This document shows, piece by piece, positions 8,937-18,600 of a stretch of DNA of 64,000 bases (position 1 is the first letter of the stretch; every line of letters begins with the position of its first letter). This DNA comes from Nocardiopsis ansamitocini (GTDB lineage Bacteria > Actinomycetota > Actinomycetes > Streptosporangiales > Streptosporangiaceae). A program made the position numbers and the translations under genes. Location: assembly GCF_030268225.1 (NCBI RefSeq), contig NZ_BSQG01000002.1, positions 62,001-126,000 of the forward strand, read 5' to 3'. The notes under the pieces were generated by a model. It made no database searches. It saw nothing but the letters and a program-made list of their open reading frames with translations, and had not been told where the DNA came from.

Positions 8937-9440
8937 ATGACGGAACTCGAACAGGGTGACGACGGCTCGGGCGACTTCGTCGCCGTCGCTTACCGAGAAG
9001 AGGACTACTGGGACGTCGACATGCTCCCGGTGGCGCTGACACAGGACGTCAAGGGCCTGTTGCACGCGCTCCGGCAGCAACCGAGCATCAGCGGGGCGAT
9101 CGGTCTGGTCTCGGTCGGTGACGACTTCTTCATCATCGTCCGGGTCTACGGGCGCGACGACGTGAGCCTCTTCCTCTCCGACGTCACGGCCTCCGTCGAC
9201 TGGGAGGTGGCCCGTGACGTGCTGGACTACCTCGACATCGACATCCCCGACGAGGAGGACCTCGACCAGGTCCTGCCGGCAGGCGACCTTTCGATCCTCG
9301 CCGACCTCGGCCTCGACGAGATGGAGCTGGGCGCGCTCGCAGGGGACCTCGACCTGTATCCCGACGAGGTTCTGGCCAGCATCTCCGAGCGCCTCGGATT
9401 CCAGGCCGCTTTTCAGCGTGCATTGGACTCCATGGGGTAA
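8937..9440 (+). CDS. tRNA adenosine deaminase-associated protein, first copy
   Basis: The 167-residue product (DFVAVAYREEDYWDVDMLPV near the start) belongs to the actinobacterial family found next to tadA (known as TIGR03941). It is very acidic and has the family layout. An N-terminal alpha/beta unit reads out as VGDDFFIIVRVYGRDDVSLFLSDVTA, and a C-terminal part reads DLSILADLGLDEMELGAL...SERLGFQAAFQRAL. The biochemical role of the family is unknown. ATG at 8937 follows GGTGGA; GTG at 8802 is an alternative. A paralogue and tadA follow on the same strand. Confidence 0.8.
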   Translation: MTELEQGDDGSGDFVAVAYREEDYWDVDMLPVALTQDVKGLLHALRQQPSISGAIGLVSVGDDFFIIVRVYGRDDVSLFLSDVTASVDWEVARDVLDYLDIDIPDEEDLDQVLPAGDLSILADLGLDEMELGALAGDLDLYPDEVLASISERLGFQAAFQRALDSMG

Positions 9441-9529
9441 GCCTTCCGGCGGGCACAGTGTGCCCACACGCACGAGTCGAGTCCGGGGCGTGCCACCGCG
9501 CGCCCCGGGGGCAGAGGTGGGAGTCAGGG

Positions 9530-10027
9530 GTGTCGATTTTCTCAGTCGTGTTCTCCCGTGCCTCGCGAGGGTGGACCGGAGTCGAGGTCGACCTGGCCGA
9601 GGTCGAGGGCATCGACGACGTAGCCGACCTGATGCGCGACACGGCCGCCGCCTTGGACGCCGACGAAGCCACGATGCTTCTGTTCGCGGAGGCCGACGAC
9701 GAGTGGTTCGGGATCGTCCGGGTGGACGACCACAACGATCCGCGCGTTTTTCTCTCCGACGTCCGGGCCGTCCAGGACAACCCGGTCGCCGAGCTGTTCC
9801 TGGAACCCGGCGCACAGGCCCAGCCCGAGGACGAGGAGGGCGAGGGGGCGGCGCAGACCCCCTATCCCGGACCGGTGGGCGACACCGGGCTGCTCAGCGA
9901 CCTCGGTACCACCGCCGACGAGCTCATGGCGCTGACCCTGAGAGAGGGCCTGCTGCCCGCCGATGCGCTCGCGGTCGTCGCCGACCGCGCCGGGTTCGCC
10001 GAAGCCCTGGACGTCATGCGGGTATGA
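9530..10027 (+). CDS. tRNA adenosine deaminase-associated protein, second copy
   Basis: The 165-residue product shares architecture with its upstream neighbour. An N-terminal half has DDEWFGIVRVDDHNDPRVFLSDVRA, an acidic Glu/Gln/Gly linker follows at about residues 90-112, and the C-terminal half reads TGLLSDLGTTADELMAL...ADRAGFAEALD. GTG at 9530 gives MSIFSVVFSRASRGW. Its stop overlaps the tadA start (ATGA), so translation is coupled to the deaminase. The tight link supports a role as a TadA partner, which remains unproven. Confidence 0.85.
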   Translation: MSIFSVVFSRASRGWTGVEVDLAEVEGIDDVADLMRDTAAALDADEATMLLFAEADDEWFGIVRVDDHNDPRVFLSDVRAVQDNPVAELFLEPGAQAQPEDEEGEGAAQTPYPGPVGDTGLLSDLGTTADELMALTLREGLLPADALAVVADRAGFAEALDVMRV

Positions 10028-10515
10028 CCCTTTCCACCCCCCGGGCGCGTCACGACGCGGCCCTGCGCCTTGCCCTGGAGCAGGCCCGGCTGACCTCTGC
10101 CAGCAAAGACGTCCCGGTCGGTGCGGTCGTCCTCGATCAGGGCGGCCGGGTCATCGGTACCGGCCGCAACGAGCGGGAGGCCACCGGCGACCCCACCGCG
10201 CACGCTGAGGTGGTGGCCCTGCGGGAGGCCGCTCGAACAGTGGGCGAGTGGCGGCTCACCGGCTGCACGCTCGCGGTCACCCTCGAACCGTGCACGATGT
10301 GCGCGGGGGCGGTCGTGCTGTCCAGGGTGGAGTGCCTGGTCTACGGTGCCCGCGACGACAAGGCCGGCGCGGTGGGGTCCCTGTGGGACGTCGTCCGCGA
10401 CCGCCGCCTCAACCACCGCCCCGAGGTGGTCCCCCCGGACCTCGTCGACGCCGGCCTGTCCGCCGAGTGCGCCCGATTGCTGACCGAGTTTTTCGCACAC
10501 CGTCGTTTCCGGTAG
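10024..10515 (+). CDS. tadA: tRNA-specific adenosine deaminase
   Basis: TadA converts the wobble adenosine of tRNA-Arg(ACG) to inosine. The 163-residue product has the cytidine-deaminase zinc site: HAEVVAL holds the zinc histidine and catalytic glutamate, and PCTMCAGAV holds the two zinc cysteines. It starts with ATG overlapping the stop of the preceding gene. A tRNA-Ser gene starts 10 bases after its stop. Confidence 0.94.
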   Translation: MTLSTPRARHDAALRLALEQARLTSASKDVPVGAVVLDQGGRVIGTGRNEREATGDPTAHAEVVALREAARTVGEWRLTGCTLAVTLEPCTMCAGAVVLSRVECLVYGARDDKAGAVGSLWDVVRDRRLNHRPEVVPPDLVDAGLSAECARLLTEFFAHRRFR

Positions 10516-10525
10516 GGTTACCCGT

Positions 10526-10613
10526 GGTGGAGTCGCATAGCGGCCGAGTGCGCACGCCTCGAAAGCGTGTGAGGGGAGACCCTCCGTGGGTTCAAATCCC
10601 ACCTCCACCGCCA
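10526..10613 (+). tRNA. tRNA-Ser (anticodon CGA)
   Basis: An 88-base class II tRNA folds with a GGTGGAG/CTCCACC acceptor stem. The anticodon stem-loop is CACGC-CTCGAAA-GCGTG, giving anticodon CGA. A long variable arm, the TTCAAAT T-loop, a G discriminator and an encoded CCA complete it. It would decode UCG. Confidence 0.93.
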
Positions 10614-10626
10614 ATGCCGATCAGGC

Positions 10627-10670
10627 ACGACGATGGGCCGGACCGCTTCAGCGGTCCGGCCCATCGTCGT
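10627..10670 (+). terminator. 20-bp hairpin after the tRNA-Ser gene
   Basis: A perfect 20-bp stem (10627-10646 with 10651-10670) with the loop TTCA lies 14 bases after the tRNA. It lacks a U-tract but is the evident transcription end. The following 243 bases up to 10913 hold no gene I can support. Confidence 0.82.
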
Positions 10671-10913
10671 TGCCGGTCCCGCCGGCAGACGGTTCCACGT
10701 CCTGTTGTGGCGGCCTCCCACCGCGTGACGAGTTCTCGTCTTCTCGCCTTGTCGACACGCGGCCCTCCGAAGAGTGCCGGCCTCCCGTCCCGCCGGCCTT
10801 TCGGGAGCCGGCGGCCCCGGGCGACAAATCCCCTTGTCCGCTTCCTCTTCCCGCGGGTCAGGTGCGGACGCACTCCTCCGACTTCCCCCGTCCATTGCGG
10901 GGACGGCCGCCCG

Positions 10914-12425
10914 TCACGGCGGCGCGGTACCGCGGTCGGCGGTCTCCTCCAGCAGTTCGGGGAGGTCGTTCAACCGGTCGAGCCCTTTGACGGCGCGGGC
11001 CATCCGGTGGTTCGAGGAGAGGACGTCGCGGTGCCTGTGCAGGAAGGACCAGTACCCCGCCGTGTAGGGGCACGCCTGCTCGCCGACGCGTTCGGAGGGC
11101 CGGTAGACGCACGGTCCGCACAGGTCGCTCATCCGGTTGATGTAGGCGCCTCCGGACGTGTAGGGCTTGGTGGTCATGAGACCGCCGTCCGCGTACTGCG
11201 ACATGCCGATGACGTTGGGGAGCATCACCCAGTCGTAGCCGTCGACGAAACAACGGTGGAACCAGTCGGTCACCGCGGCCGGGTCCCAGCCGTCCTGCAG
11301 GGCACGGCTCCCGAGGACCATCAGCCGGGGGATGTGGTGGGCCCATCCGGTGTCGCGCACTTGCGCCAGGGTCGTGGACAGGCAGCGGGCATCCACCGAC
11401 TCCGCGTCCAGTTCGGCGAACCAGTCGGGCAGCGGGGCATGGTGGTGCAGGGCGTTGCGGCTCCGGTAGTCCTCCCCGAAACGCCAGTAGAGGTGCCAGA
11501 CGTACTCCCGCCAACCGGCGACCTGCCGGATGAAGCCCTCCACGCTGTTCAGAGGTGCCGCACCGTCCAGCCACGCCTGTTCCGCGCGGTCCACGCACTC
11601 GGACGGGGCGAGCAGCCCCAGGTTGAGCGGAGCGGAGAGCCGGCTGTGGCTCAGCACGGGATCGGCGGCGAGCATCGCGTCCTCGTAGGGGCCGAAACCG
11701 GGCAGGCGGTGGGAGAGGAAGTGTCGAAGCGCCGCCAGCGCCTCCCGGCGTGTGGCGGGGAACCGCCTCGGACCGTCGCGGCCGACGAAGGACACCACGC
11801 CGTCACGTTCCCAACGGTCGAGGTCGCCGCGCACCTGTGCGTCGATCTCGTCCTCGACGGGCCGCCACGGATCGGGGAGGTCGAGTCCTTTCCCGCCGCG
11901 GGGAGGGGGCTCGCGGTTGTCGTGGTCGAGGTTCCACCGCCCGCCGGCCGGCCGGTCGCCCTCCATGAGGATGTCGTGTTCGCCGCGCACCCAGCGGTAG
12001 AAGTCCTCCAGTCTGGTGCGACGCCCAGCAGAATGCCCCGCCGTCCACGCGTCGAAGGCCGAGTGCGATACGAGGAAGCCCTTCGCGGGGAGCACCTCGA
12101 CCCCGGGCAGCGATTCGACCAGTCCCAGCGCGCGTCGGGACGTCGGATGGCAGACCGTCACCGGCGTCGTGCCCACCGCCTCGGCCAGACCCTCGCGGTA
12201 CGTGCCCGACCGGACGTAGCTGACCCGGTCGCCGAGTTCGGCCGCCCGGTGCCTCATCGCGGAGAGGACGAGGTGTGCTTTTGCCCGATGGAACCGTCGA
12301 CGGCCCAGGACGGACAGGGCCTCGATCATGACGACGGGGGCGTCGGCGTCGGGGCCGCCTCCTTCGGGGGCCAGGAAGTGGGGGCCGAGCTGGTCGCCGA
12401 AGAGCCAGTGCGTGCGAACCGTCAC
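10914..12425 (-). CDS. cryptochrome/photolyase family protein, Fe-S bacterial type (PhrB-like)
   Basis: The 503-residue product belongs to the FeS-BCP/CryPro class, whose studied members repair (6-4) photoproducts using FAD, a ribolumazine antenna and a [4Fe-4S] cluster. The cluster cysteines are visible: one in VDARCLSTTL, then Cys436, Cys439 and Cys452 with C-x2-C-x12-C spacing. The N-terminal Rossmann part starts THWLFGDQLGPHF, and SVEGFIRQVAGWREYVWHLYW is a FAD-domain hallmark. GTG at 12425 has AGGGAG about 11 bases upstream; the open frame extends further but without homology. It is transcribed alone between two tRNA-Ser genes. Confidence 0.9.
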   Translation of the reverse strand: MTVRTHWLFGDQLGPHFLAPEGGGPDADAPVVMIEALSVLGRRRFHRAKAHLVLSAMRHRAAELGDRVSYVRSGTYREGLAEAVGTTPVTVCHPTSRRALGLVESLPGVEVLPAKGFLVSHSAFDAWTAGHSAGRRTRLEDFYRWVRGEHDILMEGDRPAGGRWNLDHDNREPPPRGGKGLDLPDPWRPVEDEIDAQVRGDLDRWERDGVVSFVGRDGPRRFPATRREALAALRHFLSHRLPGFGPYEDAMLAADPVLSHSRLSAPLNLGLLAPSECVDRAEQAWLDGAAPLNSVEGFIRQVAGWREYVWHLYWRFGEDYRSRNALHHHAPLPDWFAELDAESVDARCLSTTLAQVRDTGWAHHIPRLMVLGSRALQDGWDPAAVTDWFHRCFVDGYDWVMLPNVIGMSQYADGGLMTTKPYTSGGAYINRMSDLCGPCVYRPSERVGEQACPYTAGYWSFLHRHRDVLSSNHRMARAVKGLDRLNDLPELLEETADRGTAPP

Positions 12426-12534
12426 TTGGGTGCCGACTCCCTGCCGTCGTGGTGGACCGGCAAGCGCGCACCGGTGCGGGCGGGCCGGGGCCCTGGACGG
12501 AATAGTAACTCCGGGTGGTCGCACGATCACGGCT

Positions 12535-12564
12535 GTCGACACGTCGGCATGTCGTCGTGTCGAC
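12535..12564. promoter_or_regulatory. inverted repeat upstream of the photolyase gene
   Basis: GTCGACACG (12535-12543) is repeated inverted as CGTGTCGAC (12556-12564) with a 12-base spacer, about 110 bases upstream of the photolyase start. A regulator site is plausible; a poor -10-like TACTAT lies between it and the gene on the minus strand. Confidence 0.35.
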
Positions 12565-12755
12565 GCCTTTTCCGACGATCCGCGGTGTTCTGTTCGGGGC
12601 AGCTCGGGGCGTGGTCCGGGGTGTCCGGCCCCGTTGCCGTTCTGCTCCGGCGCCACTGAGAAGCCCGGGATGGTGAGCGGTCGGGGGCCTCCCGGCCGAG
12701 GAAGAGGGCTCCGGCCTCGGAACGATCGCCTGGGACGAACTGGGACCACCAACAC

Positions 12756-12789
12756 CGAAGGGCCCCACCGCAAGCGGTGGGGCCCTTCG
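12756..12789 (-). terminator. hairpin after the second tRNA-Ser gene
   Basis: A perfect 16-bp stem (12756-12771 with 12774-12789) lies 21 bases beyond the 3' end of the minus-strand tRNA-Ser. It resembles the long GC hairpin after the other tRNA-Ser and likewise has no U-run. Confidence 0.78.
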
Positions 12790-12810
12790 ACGTCGTGCCC
12801 GGTGAGGCAC

Positions 12811-12898
12811 TGGCGGAGGATACGAGATTCGAACTCGTGAGGGGTTGCCCCCAACACGCTTTCCAAGCGTGCGCCATAGGCCTCTAGGCGAATCCTCC
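12811..12898 (-). tRNA. tRNA-Ser (anticodon GGA)
   Basis: An 88-base class II tRNA on the minus strand has a GGAGGAT/ATCCTCC acceptor stem. The anticodon loop TTGGAAA gives anticodon GGA, and a long variable arm, the T-loop TTCGAAT and an encoded CCA follow. It would decode UCC and UCU. Confidence 0.93.
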
Positions 12899-13009
12899 AC
12901 GGACAACTGTACATGGAACGGGGTGGTGGTCCGAACGGAGATCCGTCGCGGATCCGAACGGGGGCCGCTGTGGCGCGGGGAAGCCGAGAATCCTATAGAC
13001 TGCGGAGCA

Positions 13010-13096
13010 GACCCCTCGTGCGGCGTCACCTTATGAACCTCCCCAGGGCCGGAAGGCAGCAAGGATAAGTAAGCTCTGGCGGGTGCGCGGGGGGTC
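13010..13096 (+). ncRNA. ffs: signal recognition particle RNA, small (4.5S) type
   Basis: The conserved SRP loop block ACCTCCCCAGGGCCGGAAGG, followed by CAGCAAGGATAAG, lies at about 13036-13068. Flanking arms (GACCCC at 13010 with GGGGTC at 13091) close a single long hairpin. A TATAGACT -10-like element sits at 12994-13001. The RNA pairs with Ffh for cotranslational targeting. Ends are estimated from pairing. Confidence 0.9.
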
Positions 13097-13275
13097 CTTT
13101 GTCTTTTACGGGGCTGCTGCGCCCCAAGGCCCGCGTCCACGACCGGTTCAGGCGGACGGGCTCCGCGAAGTCGGCCCGCCCTGTCACCGGGACGGGGTTG
13201 AATGGGTGGCGTGGACGCCACCGACGGCCCTGTGACCGCGCAGCGCCGGTCCGCGGAGGGAGCAGTGAGCGCGCC

Positions 13276-15345
13276 GTGAGCATCGCTCTGTATCGCAAGT
13301 ACCGCCCCGCGACCTTCGCCGAGGTGCGCGGCCAGGAGCACGTCACCGATCCACTGCGCCAGGCCCTTCGCAACGGCCGGATCAACCACGCCTACCTCTT
13401 CAGCGGTCCGCGCGGCTGCGGAAAGACCTCCAGCGCCCGCATCCTCGCCCGCTCCCTCAACTGCGAGCAGGGACCCACGCCCGATCCCTGCGGCACCTGC
13501 GACTCCTGCGTGGCGCTGGCCCCGGACGGCGGCGGCAGTATCGACGTCATCGAGATCGACGCGGCCTCGCACGGCGGTGTGGACGACGCCCGCGACCTCC
13601 GGGAGCGCGCCTTCTTCGCCCCGGTGAACTCGCGCTACAAGGTGTACATCATCGACGAGGCGCACATGGTGACCCGCGAGGGCTTCAACGCGCTGCTCAA
13701 ACTCGTCGAGGAGCCCCCGCCGCACCTGAAGTTCGTGTTCGCCACGACCGAGCCCGAGAAGGTCATCGGCACGATCCGCTCGCGCACCCACCACTACCCG
13801 TTCCGGCTGATCCCGCCGAGCACGCTGCGCGAGCTCATGGAGCAGATCCTCGCCGACGAGGGGGTGGCCTTCGATCCCGCTGCCCTGCCGCTGGTGGTGC
13901 GGGCCGGTGCGGGGTCGGCTCGGGACTCGCTGTCCATCCTCGACCAACTGCTCGCCGGATCCGACGACAAGGGCATCACCCGCGAGGGCGCGGTGCAGCT
14001 GCTCGGCTACACCGACTCCGGCCTGCTCGGCGAGATGGTCGAGGCGTTCGGCGCCCGCGACGGTGCGGCCGCCTTCGGCCTGATCGACCGCATGGTGGAG
14101 GGGGGCCACGACCCCCGACGCTTCACCGCCGACCTCCTGGAACGCGCCCGCGACCTCGTGGTTCTCGCCGCGGTGCCCGACGCCCTGGACAAGGGCCTGA
14201 TCAACGTGCCACCCGACGCGGTCGAGCAGATGCGCGACCAGGCGTCCAGGATCGGCCCGGCGGAGTTGACCCGGGCCACCGACATCCTCAACACCGGCCT
14301 CACCGAGATGCGCGGAGCCACCTCCCCCCGGCTGCTGCTGGAGCTGCTGTGCGCGCGCATCCTGCTGCCGGGCGCGGCTCCGGCGGGCGACGAGGTCGCC
14401 ATGGCGGCCCGCGTCGAGCAGTTGGAGCGCCGTGTCGCCCAGGGTGCGGTGGCGCCACCGCACCAGGCCGTCCCGGTACACCAGGCCCCGCCGCCCCCTG
14501 CCGTCCAGCCGCCGGCTCCTCAGCCTGCGGCCTCTCCTGTCGAGCAGGCTCCCCAGCGCCCGGCTGATCCTGCCCCGCCCGAGCCCCCGGTTCGCCAGGA
14601 GCCGCGCCAGGCCCCCGCCGACGACTGGGGGACGCCCGCGTCGCGTGCCCCCGCCCCTCAGCCGCAGCAGGACCCGCAACAGTCGGCCACCCCTGCGCAG
14701 GGACGCCCCGCGGGCGGACTGCCCGACGTCGCGACCCTGCAGGGGGCGTGGCCCCAGATCCTGGAGGCGGTCAAGCGCCGCCGCCGGTTCACCTGGATGA
14801 TCCTCACCGGTGGCAACGAGGTGCAGGTCGTCGGGGTGGAGGGCAACGCTGTCCAGCTTGGTTTCGCGCGCCCAAACGACGCAAAGGGCTTCTCCAACAG
14901 CGGCAGCGACCAGGTGGTCGCCGGCGCGATCCAGGACGTGCTGCGGGTGGAGATGCGCGTGGCCGCCACGGCTTCCGGCGCGGGACCGGCCCCCGCGCCC
15001 AAGCCGCAGCGTCAGACTCCGCCGCCCCAGCAGCAGGCTCCCGAGCCCTCGGGCTGGGAGACGCCGGCGGCACCGCCCCCGCCCTGGGACGACCGTCCGC
15101 CGTTGCAGGACCCCCCGCCCCCGGACGCCTGGGACTCCGCGGCCCCGTCCGCACCCGCACCCGTGCGCCCGGAGAAGCCCGAGCCCGTTCGCCCCTCCGC
15201 GCAGCCGGCTCCGGTGGACGACACCCCTCCCGGCCCGGAGGACGCCGCCGAGAACGACCTCGACGAGGATTCCTTCAAAGGTTCGCTGCTGATCGAGTCC
15301 GAGCTCAACGGCAAGCTCATCGAGGAGATCGACCACACGGCCTGA
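13276..15345 (+). CDS. dnaX: DNA polymerase III subunit gamma/tau
   Basis: The 689-residue clamp-loader subunit has Walker A GPRGCGKTSSA near residue 44. A zinc module with four cysteines (NCEQGPTPDPCGTCDSC) follows, and IIDEAHM is Walker B. After about residue 385 comes a long Pro/Gln-rich linker (about 400-475), a tau-like domain (PQILEAVKRRRRFTWMIL), another proline-rich stretch and an acidic tail. GTG at 13276 starts the family motif SIALYRKYRPATFAEV. A GGAGGGAG sequence lies about 13 bases upstream, longer than ideal. No frameshift signal for a short gamma form was noticed. Confidence 0.94.
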   Translation: MSIALYRKYRPATFAEVRGQEHVTDPLRQALRNGRINHAYLFSGPRGCGKTSSARILARSLNCEQGPTPDPCGTCDSCVALAPDGGGSIDVIEIDAASHGGVDDARDLRERAFFAPVNSRYKVYIIDEAHMVTREGFNALLKLVEEPPPHLKFVFATTEPEKVIGTIRSRTHHYPFRLIPPSTLRELMEQILADEGVAFDPAALPLVVRAGAGSARDSLSILDQLLAGSDDKGITREGAVQLLGYTDSGLLGEMVEAFGARDGAAAFGLIDRMVEGGHDPRRFTADLLERARDLVVLAAVPDALDKGLINVPPDAVEQMRDQASRIGPAELTRATDILNTGLTEMRGATSPRLLLELLCARILLPGAAPAGDEVAMAARVEQLERRVAQGAVAPPHQAVPVHQAPPPPAVQPPAPQPAASPVEQAPQRPADPAPPEPPVRQEPRQAPADDWGTPASRAPAPQPQQDPQQSATPAQGRPAGGLPDVATLQGAWPQILEAVKRRRRFTWMILTGGNEVQVVGVEGNAVQLGFARPNDAKGFSNSGSDQVVAGAIQDVLRVEMRVAATASGAGPAPAPKPQRQTPPPQQQAPEPSGWETPAAPPPPWDDRPPLQDPPPPDAWDSAAPSAPAPVRPEKPEPVRPSAQPAPVDDTPPGPEDAAENDLDEDSFKGSLLIESELNGKLIEEIDHTA

Positions 15346-15389
15346 CCTGTCGCGCCCGGAGCACCGTCGAGTGACGCACGCGACATGTC

Positions 15390-15413
15390 GATTCGGCGCT
15401 TTGGCGCCGAGTC
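15390..15413 (+). terminator. hairpin after dnaX
   Basis: GATTCGGCGC (15390-15399) pairs with GCGCCGAGTC (15404-15413), one G-U pair and a 4-base loop, 45 bases after the dnaX stop. There is no U-run. The rest of the gap up to 15633 presumably carries the dnaE promoter. Confidence 0.5.
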
Positions 15414-15633
15414 GGCGAATCGCCCTGCCCATCGTGGCGCCACTCGCCGTTGCGGCCCGCCGGAAGGGCGGGGAAGCGCGGTTCTTCGCTCGTTCCCCGG
15501 TGCTGGAAGGGGCGGCTGAGCGGTCCGCATTCGGCTTACCGAACACCTCGGGTTGAGCGGGGGAGCCTCCGCGATAGGGCTAGTCTCAGAAGTCATCACC
15601 CGTTCATCGAGCCGCATTTGGGGTACCCGCGCC

Positions 15634-18600
15634 GTGACGACCGATCCCTTCGTTCACCTGCACGTTCACACCGAGTATTCGATGTTGGACGGGGCCGCGA
15701 AGCTGAAGCCGCTGTTCGCTGAGGCCGCTCGGCTGGGGATGCCCGCCGTCGCCATGACCGACCACGGCAACATGTTCGGGGCCTATGAGTTCTGGAGCCA
15801 GTCCAAGGGCTCCGGGGTGAAGCCGATCATCGGTATCGAGGCCTACGTCGCGCCCGAGTCGCGGTTCCACAAGCAACGGGTTCGCTGGGGGCGCGGCGGA
15901 GGGGACGATTCCGCCGCGGAAGGGGGCAAGGACATCTCGGGTGGCGGCCGCTACCTGCACCTGACGATGACCGCACGCAACGCCCAGGGGCTGCGCAACC
16001 TGTTCCGGATGTCGTCGCTGGCCTCCATCGAGGGCTACTACATGAAGCCCCGCATGGACCTCGAACTGATGGCGCAGTACAGCGAAGGCATCACGGTCAC
16101 CACGGGCTGCCCCTCCGGGGGGGTGCAGACCCGGCTGCGCCTGGGCCAGGAGCGCGAGGCGATGGAGTACGCCTCGTCCCTGCAGGACATCTTCGGGCGC
16201 GAGAACGTGCTCATGGAACTGATGGACCACGACCTCGGCATCGAGCGCGACATCCGCAACGGACTGCTCAAACTCGGCAAGGAACTCGGGATCCGGCCCG
16301 TGGTCACCAACGACTCCCACTACGTCACCGAGGACCAGGCGGCCGCGCACGACGCGCTCCTGGCGGTGGGCGTGGGCAAGAACCTCGACGACCCCACGCG
16401 GTTCCGGTTCAACGGCTCGGGCTACTTCCTCAAGAGCGCCGATGAGATGCGCGGCATCAACTCCTTCGACGAGTGGGCCGAGGGCTGCAAGAACACCCTG
16501 TGGGTCGCGGAGCAGGTCGAGGAGGGCGCCTACGACGCCGTCTTCAAGCACCGCGACCTGATGCCGCGCTTCCCGGTGCCCGAGGGCGAGACGCAGTCGA
16601 GCTGGTTGCGCAAGGAGGTCGAGCGCTGCCTGCCCAGCCGCTTCCCCGACGGGGCCGACCAGGAGACCCGGGACCGCATCGAGTACGAGTTGACCATCAT
16701 CGAGGAGATGGGCTTTCCCGCCTACTTCCTCGTGGTCGCCGACATCTGCCAGTACGCGCGCCGCAGCAAGATCGCGCTCGGTCCCGGCCGGGGGTCGGCC
16801 GCGGGATCGATGATCGCCTACCTCCTGGGGATCACCGACCTCAACCCGATCCCTTACGGGCTGCTGTTCGAGCGGTTCCTCAATCCCGAGCGCGTCAGCA
16901 TGCCCGATGTCGACCTGGACTTCGACGAGCGCAAGCGCGGTGACATGATCCGCTACGTCACCGAGCTCTACGGTGACGAGCGCGTCGCCCAGATCCTCAC
17001 CTTCGGCACCATCAAGGCGAAGGCGGCCATCAAGGACGCCAACCGCATCCTCGGGTTCCCTTACGCGTTGGGCGACAAGGTCACCAAGGCGTTCCCGCCC
17101 GCCGTGATGGGCAAGGAGATCTCGCTTTCGGCGGTCTACGACGAGAACGACTCCCGGCACCACGAGGCCGGCGAGCTGCGTCAGATGATCGACTCCGAGC
17201 CCGACGTCCGCAAGATCTACGAGACGGCCAGCGGTATCGAGGGCCTGACCCGTGGCACGGGCGTGCACGCGGCCGGGGTCATCCTCTCCGCCGAGCCGCT
17301 GCTCGACGTCATCCCCATCCACAAGCGCGACTCCGACGGCGCCATCATCACCGGTTTTCCCTACCCTCAATGCGAGGACATGGGTCTGCTGAAGATGGAC
17401 TTCCTGGGGCTGCGCAACCTCACGATCATGGACGACGCGGTCCAGAACGTGAAAGCCAACGAGGGCATCGACCTCGACCTCCCCAGCCTGCCACTGGACG
17501 ACAAAGCCACGTACGAGCTGCTCAGTCGCGGTGACACCTTGGGCGTCTTCCAGTTCGACGGCGGCCCGATGCGCGCCCTGCTCAAGCGCATGCAGCCCAA
17601 GTACTTCAGTGACATCTCCGCGGTGAGCGCCCTGTACCGGCCCGGTCCGATGGCGGCCAACGCCCACAACGACTACGCCGACCGCTCCAACGGCCGCCAG
17701 GAGGTCACGGCGATCCACCCGGACCTCAAGGAGGCCCTGGACCCGATCCTGTCCGAGACCTATCACCTGCTCGTGTACCAGGAGCAGATCATGGCGATCG
17801 CGCAGCAGCTCGCCGGCTACACGCTGGGTGGCGCGGACCTGATGCGTCGCGCGATGGGCAAGAAGAAGAAGGAGGCGCTGGAAAAGGAGTACGTCACCTT
17901 CAAGGCCGGCATGTTGGAGAAGGGGTTCTCCGAGGAGGCCATGCAGGCCCTGTGGGACGTCATGCTCCCGTTCTCCGGCTACGCCTTCAACAAGTCGCAC
18001 TCCGCCGCCTACGGTGTCGTCTCCTACTGGACCGCCTACCTCAAGGCCAACCACCCGGCGTCCTACATGGCCGCGCTGCTCACCTCGGTGGGCGACGACA
18101 AGGACAAGATGGCCGTCTACCTGGCCGAGTGCCGCAAGATGGGCATCAAGGTCATGCCGCCCGACGTCAACGAGTCCGGTCTGCGCTTCACAGCGGTCGG
18201 CAAGGACGTCCGCTTCGGCATGGGGGCGGTGCGCAACGTGGGCGCCAACGTCGTGGCCTCGGTGGTCAAGACCCGTGAGGAGAAGGGCAAGTTCGCGTCC
18301 TTCGTCGATTTCCTGTCCAAGATCGAGGTCACCGCCTGCAACAAGCGCGTCATCGAGTCGCTGGTCAAGGCCGGAGGGTTCGACTCTTTGGGGCAACCGC
18401 GCCTGGACCTCTACCGCCATCACGAAATGGCGGTGGACGCCATGATCGGTGCGAAGAAGCAGGAGGCCAACGGCCAATTCGACCTGTTCGGTGGGGGGGA
18501 CGACGACGGCGACTCCTCCTCGGCGCCCATCGGTCTGGACATCAACTGGCGCGAGGAGGAGTGGGACCGCAAGACCAAGCTCGCCTTCGAGCGGGAGATG

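Noticed and set aside
11803-15546. Minus-strand open frame of about 1250 codons opposite dnaX
   Set aside because: High-GC antisense shadow; Arg/Gly/Pro-rich composition, no homology, and it overlaps dnaX, the SRP RNA and a tRNA gene.
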